The notes under the pieces are model-generated. The model had not been told where the DNA came from. It worked only from the letters and a program-made list of their open reading frames with translations, and searched no databases. From contig NZ_JANBBF010000013.1 in assembly GCF_024648885.1 (NCBI RefSeq), forward strand, positions 1 to 64,000: a DNA stretch of 64,000 nucleotides, read 5' to 3'. The translations under genes were made by a program, and so were the position numbers. The stretch is from Prauserella salsuginis (GTDB lineage Bacteria; Actinomycetota; Actinomycetes; Mycobacteriales; Pseudonocardiaceae). Shown one piece after another: positions 45,039 to 52,862 of the stretch. How positions within the stretch are numbered: position 1 is the stretch's first letter; every line of letters starts with the position of its first letter.

Positions 45039-46385
45039 ATGCGCGTCATGTGGAAGGGTGCGGTGTCCTTCGGGCTCGTGACGATTCCGATCCACTTGTA
45101 CGCGGCGACGGAAAGCAAGAACGTGTCGCTGCGCCAGGTGCACGAGGCCGACGGTGGACGCATTCAGTACAAACGTGTGTGCACGGTGGACGGCGAGGAA
45201 GTGCCGTACGCCGATATCGCCAAGGGCTACGAACTCTCCGACGGCGGCATGGTCGTGCTGACGGACAAGGAACTGTCCGAGTTACCGATCTCGACCTCGC
45301 GGTCGATCGATGTGCAGGAGTTCGTTCCGCTCGAAGCGATCGATCCGATCTATTTCGACAAGAGCTACTACCTCGAGCCGCAGAAAGCCGCGATCAAGCC
45401 GTACGTGCTGCTGCGCGATGCGCTGCACAAATCCGGACAGGTCGCGATCACGAAGGTGGCCATCCGGCAGCGCGAATCGCTGGCGGTGCTGAGGGTCGTC
45501 TCGGACGTCATGGTGCTGACGACGATGTTGTGGCCCGACGAGGTGCGCGAGGTCGATTTTCCGTTCCTGCGGGAGGACGCGCCGGAGGTTCGATCACAGG
45601 AAATGTCGATGGCGAGTTCACTCATCGATTCGCTCTCCGACAGTGTCTTCGAACCCGACAAGTACCGGGACAGCTACCGCGAGGCGCTGCTGAACCTGAT
45701 CCAGTCGAAGATCGACGGCAAAGAGACCGAACACCCACCCGAGACCGCATCCGAACCCGAGGTCACCGACCTCATGTCGGCACTGCAAGCGAGCGTGACG
45801 GCTGCGAAGGAGGCGCGGGGTGCGGGGTCGGACGGGGATGCGGCCTCGGCCGATGGCGGAGCCGCATCAACAACCTCGTCGGAGCAGTCGGACGACTCGC
45901 GGGCGGACGACGGGGAGGCCGGCGACGCGGGCGAAAGTTCCGACGAGAACGCAGGATCGACAAGCTCAGGCAGGACTGCGCGAGCCCGGTCCGCGGGTTC
46001 CAAAGCGGACGGCGGCAAGGGGCGGGGCTCCAAGTCGGCCGAAACGAAAACGACGAGCGCGAGGTCCTCGGGCAGCGGCTCCACGAGCGCGAAGTCGTCG
46101 AACGAGAAGTCGTCGGGGGCGAAGAAGTCGGGCGCCAAGGGTTCGGCGACCACTTCGGCAAGCAAAACTTCGGGAAGCAAAACCTCGGAGACCAAGTCCT
46201 CAGGAAGCAAAACCTCAGGAAGCAAAACCTCAGGAAGCAAACCCTCGGAGAGCGAGTCCTCGGGTGGCCGGCCCTCGAGTGGATCCGGGGCGGGTCACAA
46301 GGCCACTGCGTCGGATGGCCAAACCTCCGGAACGGAGAAGGCGCCACGTGGCGGTTCGAGCCGGTCCGCCCGCAAGTCCGTCTGA
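45039..46385 (+). CDS. ku: non-homologous end-joining protein Ku
   Basis: 448 residues. The Ku core is complete (MWKGAVSFGLVTIPIHLYAATE, RVCTVDGEEVPYADIAKGYE, FDKSYYLEPQKAAIKPYVLLRDAL, SLIDSLSDSVFEPDKYRDSYREAL), to about residue 250. It is followed by a 190-residue Ser/Gly/Lys/Thr-rich tail with SKTSG repeats. Ku binds DNA ends and recruits LigD; basic tails aid DNA bridging. No ligD gene is in the window. ATG 45039 may be leaderless, with TACCGT at 45027-45032. Confidence 0.95.
   Translation: MRVMWKGAVSFGLVTIPIHLYAATESKNVSLRQVHEADGGRIQYKRVCTVDGEEVPYADIAKGYELSDGGMVVLTDKELSELPISTSRSIDVQEFVPLEAIDPIYFDKSYYLEPQKAAIKPYVLLRDALHKSGQVAITKVAIRQRESLAVLRVVSDVMVLTTMLWPDEVREVDFPFLREDAPEVRSQEMSMASSLIDSLSDSVFEPDKYRDSYREALLNLIQSKIDGKETEHPPETASEPEVTDLMSALQASVTAAKEARGAGSDGDAASADGGAASTTSSEQSDDSRADDGEAGDAGESSDENAGSTSSGRTARARSAGSKADGGKGRGSKSAETKTTSARSSGSGSTSAKSSNEKSSGAKKSGAKGSATTSASKTSGSKTSETKSSGSKTSGSKTSGSKPSESESSGGRPSSGSGAGHKATASDGQTSGTEKAPRGGSSRSARKSV
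46161..46250 (+). repeat. six 15-bp repeats in the Ku tail
   Basis: Six in-frame 15-bp units (AGCAAAACCTCAGGA and variants) from 46161 to 46250 encode repeated Ser-Lys-Thr-Ser-Gly. AAA and TCA codons are unusual for this genome. Confidence 0.85.
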
Positions 46386-46562
46386 GGTGCCGTGGCCCCC
46401 CGAGCGTTCGAGTGATGCGACTGCCGAGTGCGTCGTTCGGCCGTGTCGTTCGGGTTTCGATCGTGCAGTTCGGGCCAACGGCATGGGTGGTTCGGGCGGG
46501 CCGTCGTCACATGCGGGCGTGTCTGTCCCGGAGGTGCGGATAGGCGGTGGTACTAAGGAGCC

Positions 46563-46814
46563 ATGACCTGTTCGAGCTGCGAGGCCGGCATCGACCATTG
46601 CCACGGAACGCTGGTGGAACACGTGTCCGGGTTCGTCGAGTGCACGGACATGGCCTGTCTCAGCTTCGGGGCTGATCGGCACTCTCTGGTCATTGACTGC
46701 GAAGCAGTGGAGGGCGGCTGCGGGTGTGCCGCGCACCTGCACCTGCTCGGGCAGGTGGATCCGTCGGCGATGGGGGCGGACTTTCCACAGGATCAGCTGC
46801 TGCAAGCGTCGTAG
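46563..46814 (+). CDS. small Cys/His-rich conserved protein
   Basis: 83 residues with eight Cys, including CSSCEAGIDHCHGTLVEH near the start and CEAVEGGCGCAAHLH near the end, a layout suggesting metal binding. No family name is recognised. AAGGAG lies directly upstream of ATG 46563. It follows Ku by 177 bp on the same strand. Confidence 0.7.
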   Translation: MTCSSCEAGIDHCHGTLVEHVSGFVECTDMACLSFGADRHSLVIDCEAVEGGCGCAAHLHLLGQVDPSAMGADFPQDQLLQAS

Positions 46815-47193
46815 GGCCTGTGGGGTGACGGCCCCGTTCCGCATCCAGAACTGCCCAGACGCCAGACGCCGACCTCGCTTCAGGTTGCGTGCTCCGGCCT
46901 GCGTGCGCTCCAGTCGAGTGTGCTGTGGTCGAGTGTGTTGTGGTCGAGACTCTTCAGTCCTGACGTCGACGACGTTCGCAACCGAACGCTCGGTTCGATG
47001 CGGCGCACGGCTCACGTGTCAGCGGCAGCTCGTGTTCGGATTGGTGCAGTACGCGGCGGCCCCGACATCCGGGTCAGCTCAGCTGTACCGGGTCGGATGC
47101 AAAGGGGTCGCGGTGCCACGTGGCCGGCTATGCGCGGGTCGGTAGAACGCCCGTCGGCGCGACGTGGTCGGAGCGATGCAGTCGCCGCGACGC

Positions 47194-47253
47194 GATCGAC
47201 CGAGCGTGGATCGACCGAGCGTGAATCGGCTGAGCGTGGATCGACTGAGCGTG
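47194..47253 (+). repeat. four tandem 15-bp repeats in a gene-free stretch
   Basis: GATCGACCGAGCGTG and variants start at 47194, 47209, 47224 and 47239. They lie in the 470-bp stretch 46815-47284, which has no credible gene and otherwise shows only short GTG/GAGTGT-type repetition near 46915-46950. Confidence 0.8.
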
Positions 47254-47284
47254 GTGGGACCGGCGTTCGGTCACTGTCCGCGCG

Positions 47285-47494
47285 TCACTGATCACGTTGC
47301 GACGGCAGGGTGGTCCGTCCCTCCTCGGGATCCAAGCCGAGCGCGTCGAGGAGCAGTGCGCAGTCCTCGGCGTCGCGTGCCGCCGATGCGATAGCGCGCA
47401 CGGCCCGGCGGCGCTGCGCGGCGTCCGGTTCGTCGACGCGGGGTAGCGACGGCTGCGGGTTCTGGGTCGGAGCGGTCGGGCTGTGTGCGTTCAC
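47285..47494 (-). CDS. small conserved actinobacterial protein
   Basis: 69 residues: a Pro-rich N-terminus and a helical core AVRAIASAARDAEDCALLLDALGLDPEEG. A GGGGAG site precedes GTG 47494 by seven bases. I recognise the core as a common small-protein type in this group but know no function. Confidence 0.6.
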   Translation of the reverse strand: MNAHSPTAPTQNPQPSLPRVDEPDAAQRRRAVRAIASAARDAEDCALLLDALGLDPEEGRTTLPSQRDQ

Positions 47495-47667
47495 GGTTTA
47501 CTCCCCGAAATCGTGTGCCGGCTGCGTCCTGCAGCTACCCGTTAAACGTATGAGCCACACGTTGTGTTTCCCGATCGGCCGGAAAATGTGCCGTGGACAA
47601 CTAAGGTCCGATGTGGACGGTGTGTGACGGACGTCGTTTCACGAACAGTGTCGTGGGCCGGGTCTGA

Positions 47668-48762
47668 TCAGGTGATGACGTTGGTCCTGTCGCTGCGCTG
47701 CCGATCGGTGTTACCGAAGCCGCGCTGGGCGTACCGGCTCGCGTCGTCGTCGACGGTCTCGCGGGTGACGGAGTGGCTGGACTCCCCGCTGGCGCTACCG
47801 AAGTCGCCGGCAGGCGAGGACTCGCCGGCCGGGCAGCCTGCGGGCGAGGGTCCCGTGGCCGCAGGCGCTGCCGGCGACACAACGGTGGACGAGGCGACCG
47901 TGGGCGACGCAACCGTTGGTGAATGCTGTGCGGCGGCGGAGCTAGCGGACACATGCCCGACGGTGAGCCCCGCGGCCGAAGATGCTGCCGCCGGCGGCCC
48001 GGCTATCGGGGAGCCGGCAGGCGAGGCGGTCGCGGGTGCAGGGGTCGACACTGGCATCGAGGTCGGCGCCGTGGCGGATCCGCGGGCGCCCTGCATCGCG
48101 CCGACGAGGAGCACCGCGAGCAGGCCGAAGTCCACCATGAAGACGATCCGTTGTGTGAACCCGACGGACACGGTGTCGGCGACCGCGGCGAAGCCGGGTA
48201 CGCCCGAGAGCGCGTCGGCGACGTAGCTGACGCCGAACAGCGCCAGGCTCACCAGTGCGACCCGCAGCAGCAACGTCAACGCCGAGGCGACACGAGCCAG
48301 AACGGGGGTCGCTCGCATGACATCGAGCAGTGACAGGGCGATCGCAGGCAGGCTGGCGAACGCCACGACGCTCGCGTACTGGTGGATGCGGCCGCTCACC
48401 GGGTCGATCTCCGAACTGAAGGTCGCCGGGAACAACGCGGCCGTGACCAAGCCCGTCGATGTCGCGTACACGAGCGTCGAGGTCGTCCTGCTCACCGGCA
48501 GACCTGCGGACAGCACGGCGCCGCGCACCGCCACGACGCCCACGGCCGCGGACAGCAGGCTCGCCTCGAGCATGCCGGCGCCGCGATCAGTGAAGGCGTA
48601 TCGGCTCAGCGGGTCGGTCAACGGGTCGAACGAGCTCACCGAATGAAGGATGACCAGCGTGAACACGGCCCAGCCGAGTCCTGCGGCCGCGGCGATCGTC
48701 CACGCACGGGTGCGCGCGACGTCCGCGGTGTGGACCTTGGCGTGCGACGGTGGGCTGGACAT
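47668..48762 (-). CDS. DUF998-like membrane protein with low-complexity C-terminal tail
   Basis: 364 residues: six or seven hydrophobic segments over the first 210 residues (TIAAAAGLGWAVFTLVILHSV, DPLSRYAFTDRG, SGRIHQYASVVAFASLPAIALS). The rest is an Ala/Ser/Pro/Thr-rich tail of about 140 residues, presumably cytoplasmic or disordered. ATG 48762 chosen; ATG 48780 is six codons upstream and equally possible. No function is assigned to the family. Confidence 0.75.
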   Translation of the reverse strand: MSSPPSHAKVHTADVARTRAWTIAAAAGLGWAVFTLVILHSVSSFDPLTDPLSRYAFTDRGAGMLEASLLSAAVGVVAVRGAVLSAGLPVSRTTSTLVYATSTGLVTAALFPATFSSEIDPVSGRIHQYASVVAFASLPAIALSLLDVMRATPVLARVASALTLLLRVALVSLALFGVSYVADALSGVPGFAAVADTVSVGFTQRIVFMVDFGLLAVLLVGAMQGARGSATAPTSMPVSTPAPATASPAGSPIAGPPAAASSAAGLTVGHVSASSAAAQHSPTVASPTVASSTVVSPAAPAATGPSPAGCPAGESSPAGDFGSASGESSHSVTRETVDDDASRYAQRGFGNTDRQRSDRTNVIT

Positions 48763-48816
48763 ACGTCCATATAAACGCATCGGACATAGCGGTGTGTTCC
48801 GGGTAAACCCCTGAGA

Positions 48817-49617
48817 TCACCCGGATCGGGCGGTGAAGTCGACCACGGCGAGCGCCTGATCGTCGTGGATCTTCGGTCTCGGCCACCGGGTCCGGTCGCG
48901 GTCGGAGCGTTCCGCGTCGCGCACGGTGTCCAGTACGGCTTGCGGCCCCTGCGTGTACGCGAGCCGGTGCAGACCGTGCCAGTCGAACAGCCCGTAGTCG
49001 GTGACGCCCGCGGCGACGCCGTCGGTCGCGAGAATCAACGTCTCCACCTCGGCACGCGGCCACTGCGCCTGGACGGCGTGCGCCGCAGCCGACGGGTCGG
49101 CCTCGGCCACCCAGAATCCGCCGTCGTGGTTGCGCAGTGCGTCCACCGCCGCTCGAGTGCGCAACCGGCCTGCTGTGCGCAGCCGGGGCAGTCGTTCGTC
49201 CGCAACGACCTCGACGTCGTCGGTCCCGAACTTCACCACCGGACTGTCGGCCAGGACCAGCACGTCGACGACGTCCGGCGACCAGCGGGCGAGCGCGACC
49301 GTGCTGGACGGGCTCGCCCCGGCCTGCAGAGCGTGGTCGCGTGCGACGACGTCGATCGCTTCCGCGAGTGCCGCCTCCGGGTCGGATGACCGCAGCAGCG
49401 TCTCACGCAGGCGCTCTGCCAGGCGTTCGGAGTACCAGCCGCCGCTCGGCAGTCCCGGACGCTGTTCGGTCGCCCCGTCGAGCACGGCGATCGCGCCCGT
49501 CTGCGGTTCACCGCCCGAGTCGACCACGACGACGCGGTCCTCGGTCGGACGTGGATCGCCGCGCAGGTCTGTCCCGGCCTGTTCGGCGATCTCGATCCGT
49601 GGCACGCGGACCACCAT
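48817..49617 (-). CDS. PP2C-like phosphatase-fold protein
   Basis: 266 residues with PP2C-type blocks: EDRVVVVDSG and AIAVLDGATE (metal Asp), SSTVALARWSPDVVDVLVLADSPVV, TLILATDGVAAGVTDYG and the final IHDDQALAVVDF. Some canonical metal positions differ, so activity is uncertain. ATG 49617 lies next to two palindromes shared with the divergent HTH/Clp-N pair, suggesting common control. Confidence 0.7.
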   Translation of the reverse strand: MVVRVPRIEIAEQAGTDLRGDPRPTEDRVVVVDSGGEPQTGAIAVLDGATEQRPGLPSGGWYSERLAERLRETLLRSSDPEAALAEAIDVVARDHALQAGASPSSTVALARWSPDVVDVLVLADSPVVKFGTDDVEVVADERLPRLRTAGRLRTRAAVDALRNHDGGFWVAEADPSAAAHAVQAQWPRAEVETLILATDGVAAGVTDYGLFDWHGLHRLAYTQGPQAVLDTVRDAERSDRDRTRWPRPKIHDDQALAVVDFTARSG

Positions 49618-49619
49618 AG

Positions 49620-49665
49620 TTGTCAACTCTTGTTGACAAGCGTGTTATGTCAACTTAAATTGACA
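49620..49665. promoter_or_regulatory. two overlapping palindromic operators on a leaderless promoter
   Basis: Palindrome 1: arms TTGTCAAC (49620-49627) and GTTGACAA (49632-49639), perfect. Palindrome 2: TGTCAA (49648-49653) and TTGACA (49660-49665). The plus-strand promoter TTGACA (49633-49638), 17 bases, TAAATT (49656-49661) is built from the same arms and predicts a start at the ATG 49668. A protein bound here would block it and the divergent PP2C gene. Confidence 0.75.
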
Positions 49666-49667
49666 CC

Positions 49668-49877
49668 ATGACGAACGCGACCGAACTGGCGACCCAGGCG
49701 GGTGACAGCGACCCCCGTACAGGCTTGCGCGCCGTCGCTGCCCTGCGGAGGTTGCTCGAGCGACTCGAAGCGGTGCAGGTGCGCAGCGCGCGCGTGCACG
49801 GCTGGTCCTGGCAGGAGATCGCCGACGAGCTCGGTGTCAGCAGGCAGGCGGTCCACAAGAAGCACGGGAGGCGATGA
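49668..49877 (+). CDS. small HTH DNA-binding protein
   Basis: 69 residues: helix AVAALRRLLERLEAVQVRSARVHG and a helix-turn-helix SWQEIADELGVSRQAVHKKHG at the end. It is essentially a DNA-binding domain alone. Likely autorepressor at the two palindromes upstream. Predicted leaderless, and its stop overlaps the Clp-N gene start (ATGA). Confidence 0.82.
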   Translation: MTNATELATQAGDSDPRTGLRAVAALRRLLERLEAVQVRSARVHGWSWQEIADELGVSRQAVHKKHGRR

Positions 49878-50458
49878 CCGTGTTCGAGCGGTTCACGAAG
49901 GACGCACGCAGTCTCGTCACGACGGCCGTCGGCTGGGCCGAGGCCGACGATTCCGCACGGGTCGATGCGCTGCACCTGCTCACCGCGGTCGTCGACTCCG
50001 GCCGAACCGCCGCCGGGACCGGCGCCCTCGACCTGCTCGCCGCGATCGACGCGCGGCCGGGCGTCATCACCGATCGAGTGAGTGAACTGCGCCGTTACGG
50101 CGGGCTGAGCGAAGCCGATCGGCGAGCCCTGCGTGACCTCGGCATCGACGTCGACACAGTCGTCGCCCGGGTCGAAGACCGCCACGGTGAGGGTGCGCTG
50201 GCGGCGGGAACGGCCGACGCCGGGGACCCTGGCCGGCGTCGCAACCGCTGGCACCTGCCGTTCGGCGACGATGCGAAACGCGTGCTGGAAGCGAGCCTCC
50301 GGGAGGCGCAAGATGTCCGCGACGACGCCATCGGTGGCGAGCACATCCTGTCGGCGCTCGCCACCGTGCCGGGGCCGGCGGCCGACGTCCTCGCAGCCGT
50401 AGGCGCATCCCCTGATCGGCTCCGCCGCGCATTGTTGCAGCGCAGGAACACCGTATGA
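49874..50458 (+). CDS. stand-alone Clp N-terminal-domain protein
   Basis: 194 residues with two Clp-N-like repeats (VFERFTKDARSLVTTAVGWAEADDSARVDALHLLTAVV and LPFGDDAKRVLEASLREAQDVRDDAIGGEHILSALA) and no AAA+ ATPase part. It could act as an adaptor or substrate binder for ClpC/ClpP, or as a stress-responsive chaperone-like protein. Coupled to the HTH gene. Confidence 0.85.
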   Translation: MTVFERFTKDARSLVTTAVGWAEADDSARVDALHLLTAVVDSGRTAAGTGALDLLAAIDARPGVITDRVSELRRYGGLSEADRRALRDLGIDVDTVVARVEDRHGEGALAAGTADAGDPGRRRNRWHLPFGDDAKRVLEASLREAQDVRDDAIGGEHILSALATVPGPAADVLAAVGASPDRLRRALLQRRNTV

Positions 50459-50462
50459 CGGT

Positions 50463-51095
50463 TCACGTGCGCGGACGCCACACGACCCACGGCAGGAACA
50501 GCTGAGTCAGCGGGCCGATCGACAGCGCGAACAACACCGTTCCGGCGCCGGCCGTGCCGCCGAGCAGCCAGCCCGCGCCGAGTACGCACACTTCGAGCGC
50601 CGTCCGCACCAGGCGCACCGACAGACCGGTGCGTGCCGTCAGCCCCGTGAACAGGCCGTCACGCGGACCCGGGCCCAGTCGGGCTCCGACGTACATCGCC
50701 GTCGCCAGACCGTTCAGCACGACCCCGCCGAGCAGCAGCGGAATCTGTACCGCGAGGTGTTCCTGCGGCGGTAGTACCAGCCGCACCAGGTCGACCGATA
50801 CGGCGATGAGCACGACGTTCGCGATCGTGCCGATCCCCGGACGCTGTCGCAGCGGGATCCACAACAGCAGCACGGTCACCGCCGTCACCACGGTCACGGT
50901 GCCGAACGTCAGTCCGGTGCGGTGCATCAGGCCCTCGTGGAGCACGTCCCACGGGTTCAGGCCGAGCAACGATCGCGACATCATCGCCATGCTCGTGCCG
51001 AACAGCACCAGCCCCACGACCAGCTGGATCAACCGCCGCGCCGGGTCATGGCGCACTGTCACCGGATGAAGTTCGAACTGCGCCGTGGCCGCCAC
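50463..51095 (-). CDS. YczE/YitT-like membrane protein
   Basis: About 210 residues with five hydrophobic segments: RLIQLVVGLVLFGTSMAMMSRSLLGLNPWDVLHEGL is the family's hallmark start, and ARLGPGPRDGLFTGLTARTGLSVRLVRTALE the middle loop. Role unknown (a membrane protein, often next to regulators). Start uncertain: GTG 51095 chosen, with GTG 51062 and 51056 possible. No ribosome site is clear. A hairpin/T-run lies in its upstream region. Confidence 0.78.
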   Translation of the reverse strand: MAATAQFELHPVTVRHDPARRLIQLVVGLVLFGTSMAMMSRSLLGLNPWDVLHEGLMHRTGLTFGTVTVVTAVTVLLLWIPLRQRPGIGTIANVVLIAVSVDLVRLVLPPQEHLAVQIPLLLGGVVLNGLATAMYVGARLGPGPRDGLFTGLTARTGLSVRLVRTALEVCVLGAGWLLGGTAGAGTVLFALSIGPLTQLFLPWVVWRPRT

Positions 51096-51183
51096 ACGGA
51101 CCACTATCGGCTGCCTCGGGCGGCGCGGTCCATCGGGTTCAGCCAGTGGGACGCCGGTCACTCCGGGAGGTGTGCGAAAAGGC

Positions 51184-51254
51184 GGAGCCGGTGCGCTGGA
51201 TCCCGGGGGTGCCGTCACTCCAGAAAACGGCGTCAGACCCAGCGCACCGGCTCC
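51184..51254 (-). terminator. 16-bp hairpin with T run upstream of yczE-like gene
   Basis: 51184-51199 pairs perfectly with 51239-51254, with a 39-base loop. On the minus strand it is followed by CGCC and TTTT (plus-strand AAAA at 51177-51180), the layout of an intrinsic terminator. It lies about 80 bp before the YczE-like gene and could be a leader attenuator. The whole gap 51096-51603 has no credible gene. Confidence 0.6.
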
Positions 51255-51285
51255 ATCCGTGTCACGCGGACACGGAGTGCCGCCT

Positions 51286-51321
51286 GCGGAACCGGCATCG
51301 CCCCTCGCTATGCCGGTCCGC
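51286..51321. other. bulged stem-loop in the same non-coding stretch
   Basis: GCGG-ACCGGCAT (51286-51298 with A51290 bulged) pairs with ATGCCGGT-CCGC (51310-51321) around an 11-base loop. It is one of several strong hairpins crowded between 51180 and 51570. Confidence 0.5.
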
Positions 51322-51398
51322 CCGGCGGCTAGGTGCGCAGCGGCGACATCGCCCCACCTGGCGCGGTGAGCGAGGCGATGCGGCGCGCACCCGAACAC

Positions 51399-51435
51399 GG
51401 CTCCGGCGCCGCGGGGGCAGCGCGGCGCCGGAGCC
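51399..51435 (-). terminator. 15-bp GC-rich hairpin
   Basis: 51399-51413 pairs perfectly with 51421-51435 around a 7-base loop, about 170 bp downstream of the secreted-protein gene on the minus strand. No T run. Confidence 0.6.
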
Positions 51436-51550
51436 AGGACCCGTCTCGGCCAGGCGCGGTCGGCCGAGCGGGAAGTCGTCGATACATGCGGATTACCCCG
51501 AAACGGACACGTGTACGCACTGCGGCACACGCGATGGGTCACTACGGAAG

Positions 51551-51567
51551 CGGGCGGAAACCGCCCG
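51551..51567 (-). terminator. short perfect hairpin behind the secreted-protein gene
   Basis: CGGGCGG-AAA-CCGCCCG, 37 bp past the stop of the minus-strand gene ending at 51604. Probable first terminator. Confidence 0.6.
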
Positions 51568-51603
51568 ATGGGCACAGTTGCCCGAGGGAGATGCCGGTCG
51601 GGG

Positions 51604-52731
51604 TCAGTCCGGCGCGGTGGGAGGAAGGCCCAGGTGGACCGCGTCGACGTCGACGTCGCTCGCATTCGCGGCGCCGAGGACGTGCAGCCGCTCGACTGCG
51701 GGCGTGGACGGCAGTACGCCCTGATGGCTGCGGCCGCCGCCGTTGTCGCAGTTCGCGCCGGCGATCGAGCTCGCGGGCGCAGGCTTCGGGACGGTCGGCG
51801 CCGGGACTGTCGGCGACGCGTGTGACGTCGGCTCGCCGTGGGCCTGGGGCGCCGGAGCCGTCTGCCCGGTGATCGTGTTGGCCGTGGTGCCCGTGGCACG
51901 GGGTGGTGCGGGCTGGGCGGGTGTCGCCGGAGCGGCCGGGCGTGCCGGGGCGGGCGAGTCCGCCTGGACGGGTGCCGTTTCGACCGGCGCCGGATCGCGC
52001 GTCGGCTCGGAGTCGGCCGGGTCGGCGGGCGGCTGCGGCTGCGGTGCCGGAACGAGCGGTGCCGCGACGTCGTCGACCGTGCCGGTGACGGTCCGCTCGA
52101 CCTGCGCCACGCTGTCGCGCACGACACGGTCGACCTGGTCGACCGTGTCGGTCACGCGGTGCAGCACGCCGTCCTCGTCGCGGCCCGTCAGCCCGTCGGC
52201 GAGGTCGCCGGTCAGGTCCGCGACCAGACCGCCGCCGGAGTCACCGGATGCCGGTACGGCAGGCTCCGGCTCGGCATCCGGTGCCGGCTCGGCCACGTCC
52301 GCTCCGACCTGCGCGGTGTCCGTATCGGTGGTGGCCGCATCGCTGGTGGTGGCCGTATCGGACTCGGCCGTGCCTTCCGGGACGTCCGCGGTCGTGGGCT
52401 CGCCGGTTGCGGGCTCGGGTGCGGCGGGAGTGGTGGGTTCGCGCTCGTCCGGGGTGCTGAGCGCTGCGTTCTCGGCCCGATGCGGGAGTGTGCTGTCGGT
52501 GTCGCCGGTCGCGATGCCGCCCAGCCCCGCGTCGTCGGCAGGATCCGCCGTGTCGTCGGAGGCGGTGACAGGGCCGGTGTCGACGGCCGATCCCGACGGC
52601 GGAGTGGGCCCCGGGGACGTGGTCGAAGCCGACGCCGATCCGGTGACGAGCAGCCAGGCGATCAGCGCGAACGCGGCGACCACGAAAGCGCGCACGACGA
52701 CGGCGGCGCGTACGCCCACCGTCTTTCCCAT
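51604..52731 (-). CDS. secreted Pro/Thr/Asp-rich low-complexity protein
   Basis: 375 residues. A signal peptide (VRAFVVAAFALIAWLLVTGSASA) leads into a long disordered region rich in Pro, Ala, Thr, Asp and Glu. A short coiled segment DEDGVLHRVTDTVDQVDRVVRDSVAQ follows, then a second Pro-rich part, and finally a C-terminal GANCDNGGGRSHQGVLPSTPAVERL segment that looks ordered. ATG 52731 has GGGAG upstream. No LPxTG signal is seen. Function unknown; a wall-associated or exported linker-type protein. Confidence 0.75.
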   Translation of the reverse strand: MGKTVGVRAAVVVRAFVVAAFALIAWLLVTGSASASTTSPGPTPPSGSAVDTGPVTASDDTADPADDAGLGGIATGDTDSTLPHRAENAALSTPDEREPTTPAAPEPATGEPTTADVPEGTAESDTATTSDAATTDTDTAQVGADVAEPAPDAEPEPAVPASGDSGGGLVADLTGDLADGLTGRDEDGVLHRVTDTVDQVDRVVRDSVAQVERTVTGTVDDVAAPLVPAPQPQPPADPADSEPTRDPAPVETAPVQADSPAPARPAAPATPAQPAPPRATGTTANTITGQTAPAPQAHGEPTSHASPTVPAPTVPKPAPASSIAGANCDNGGGRSHQGVLPSTPAVERLHVLGAANASDVDVDAVHLGLPPTAPD

Positions 52732-52862
52732 CGCACACTCCCGCGGTCTGGCCGTTTCCGGCGGTCGGCCGGTGGCCGGGATCGTCGCAGGTCCGGCCGC
52801 GGTCTTTCTAGCACCGAGGCGGGGGGTTCCACCGATCGCGGGTGCGTGACCGGCCGAACGTC

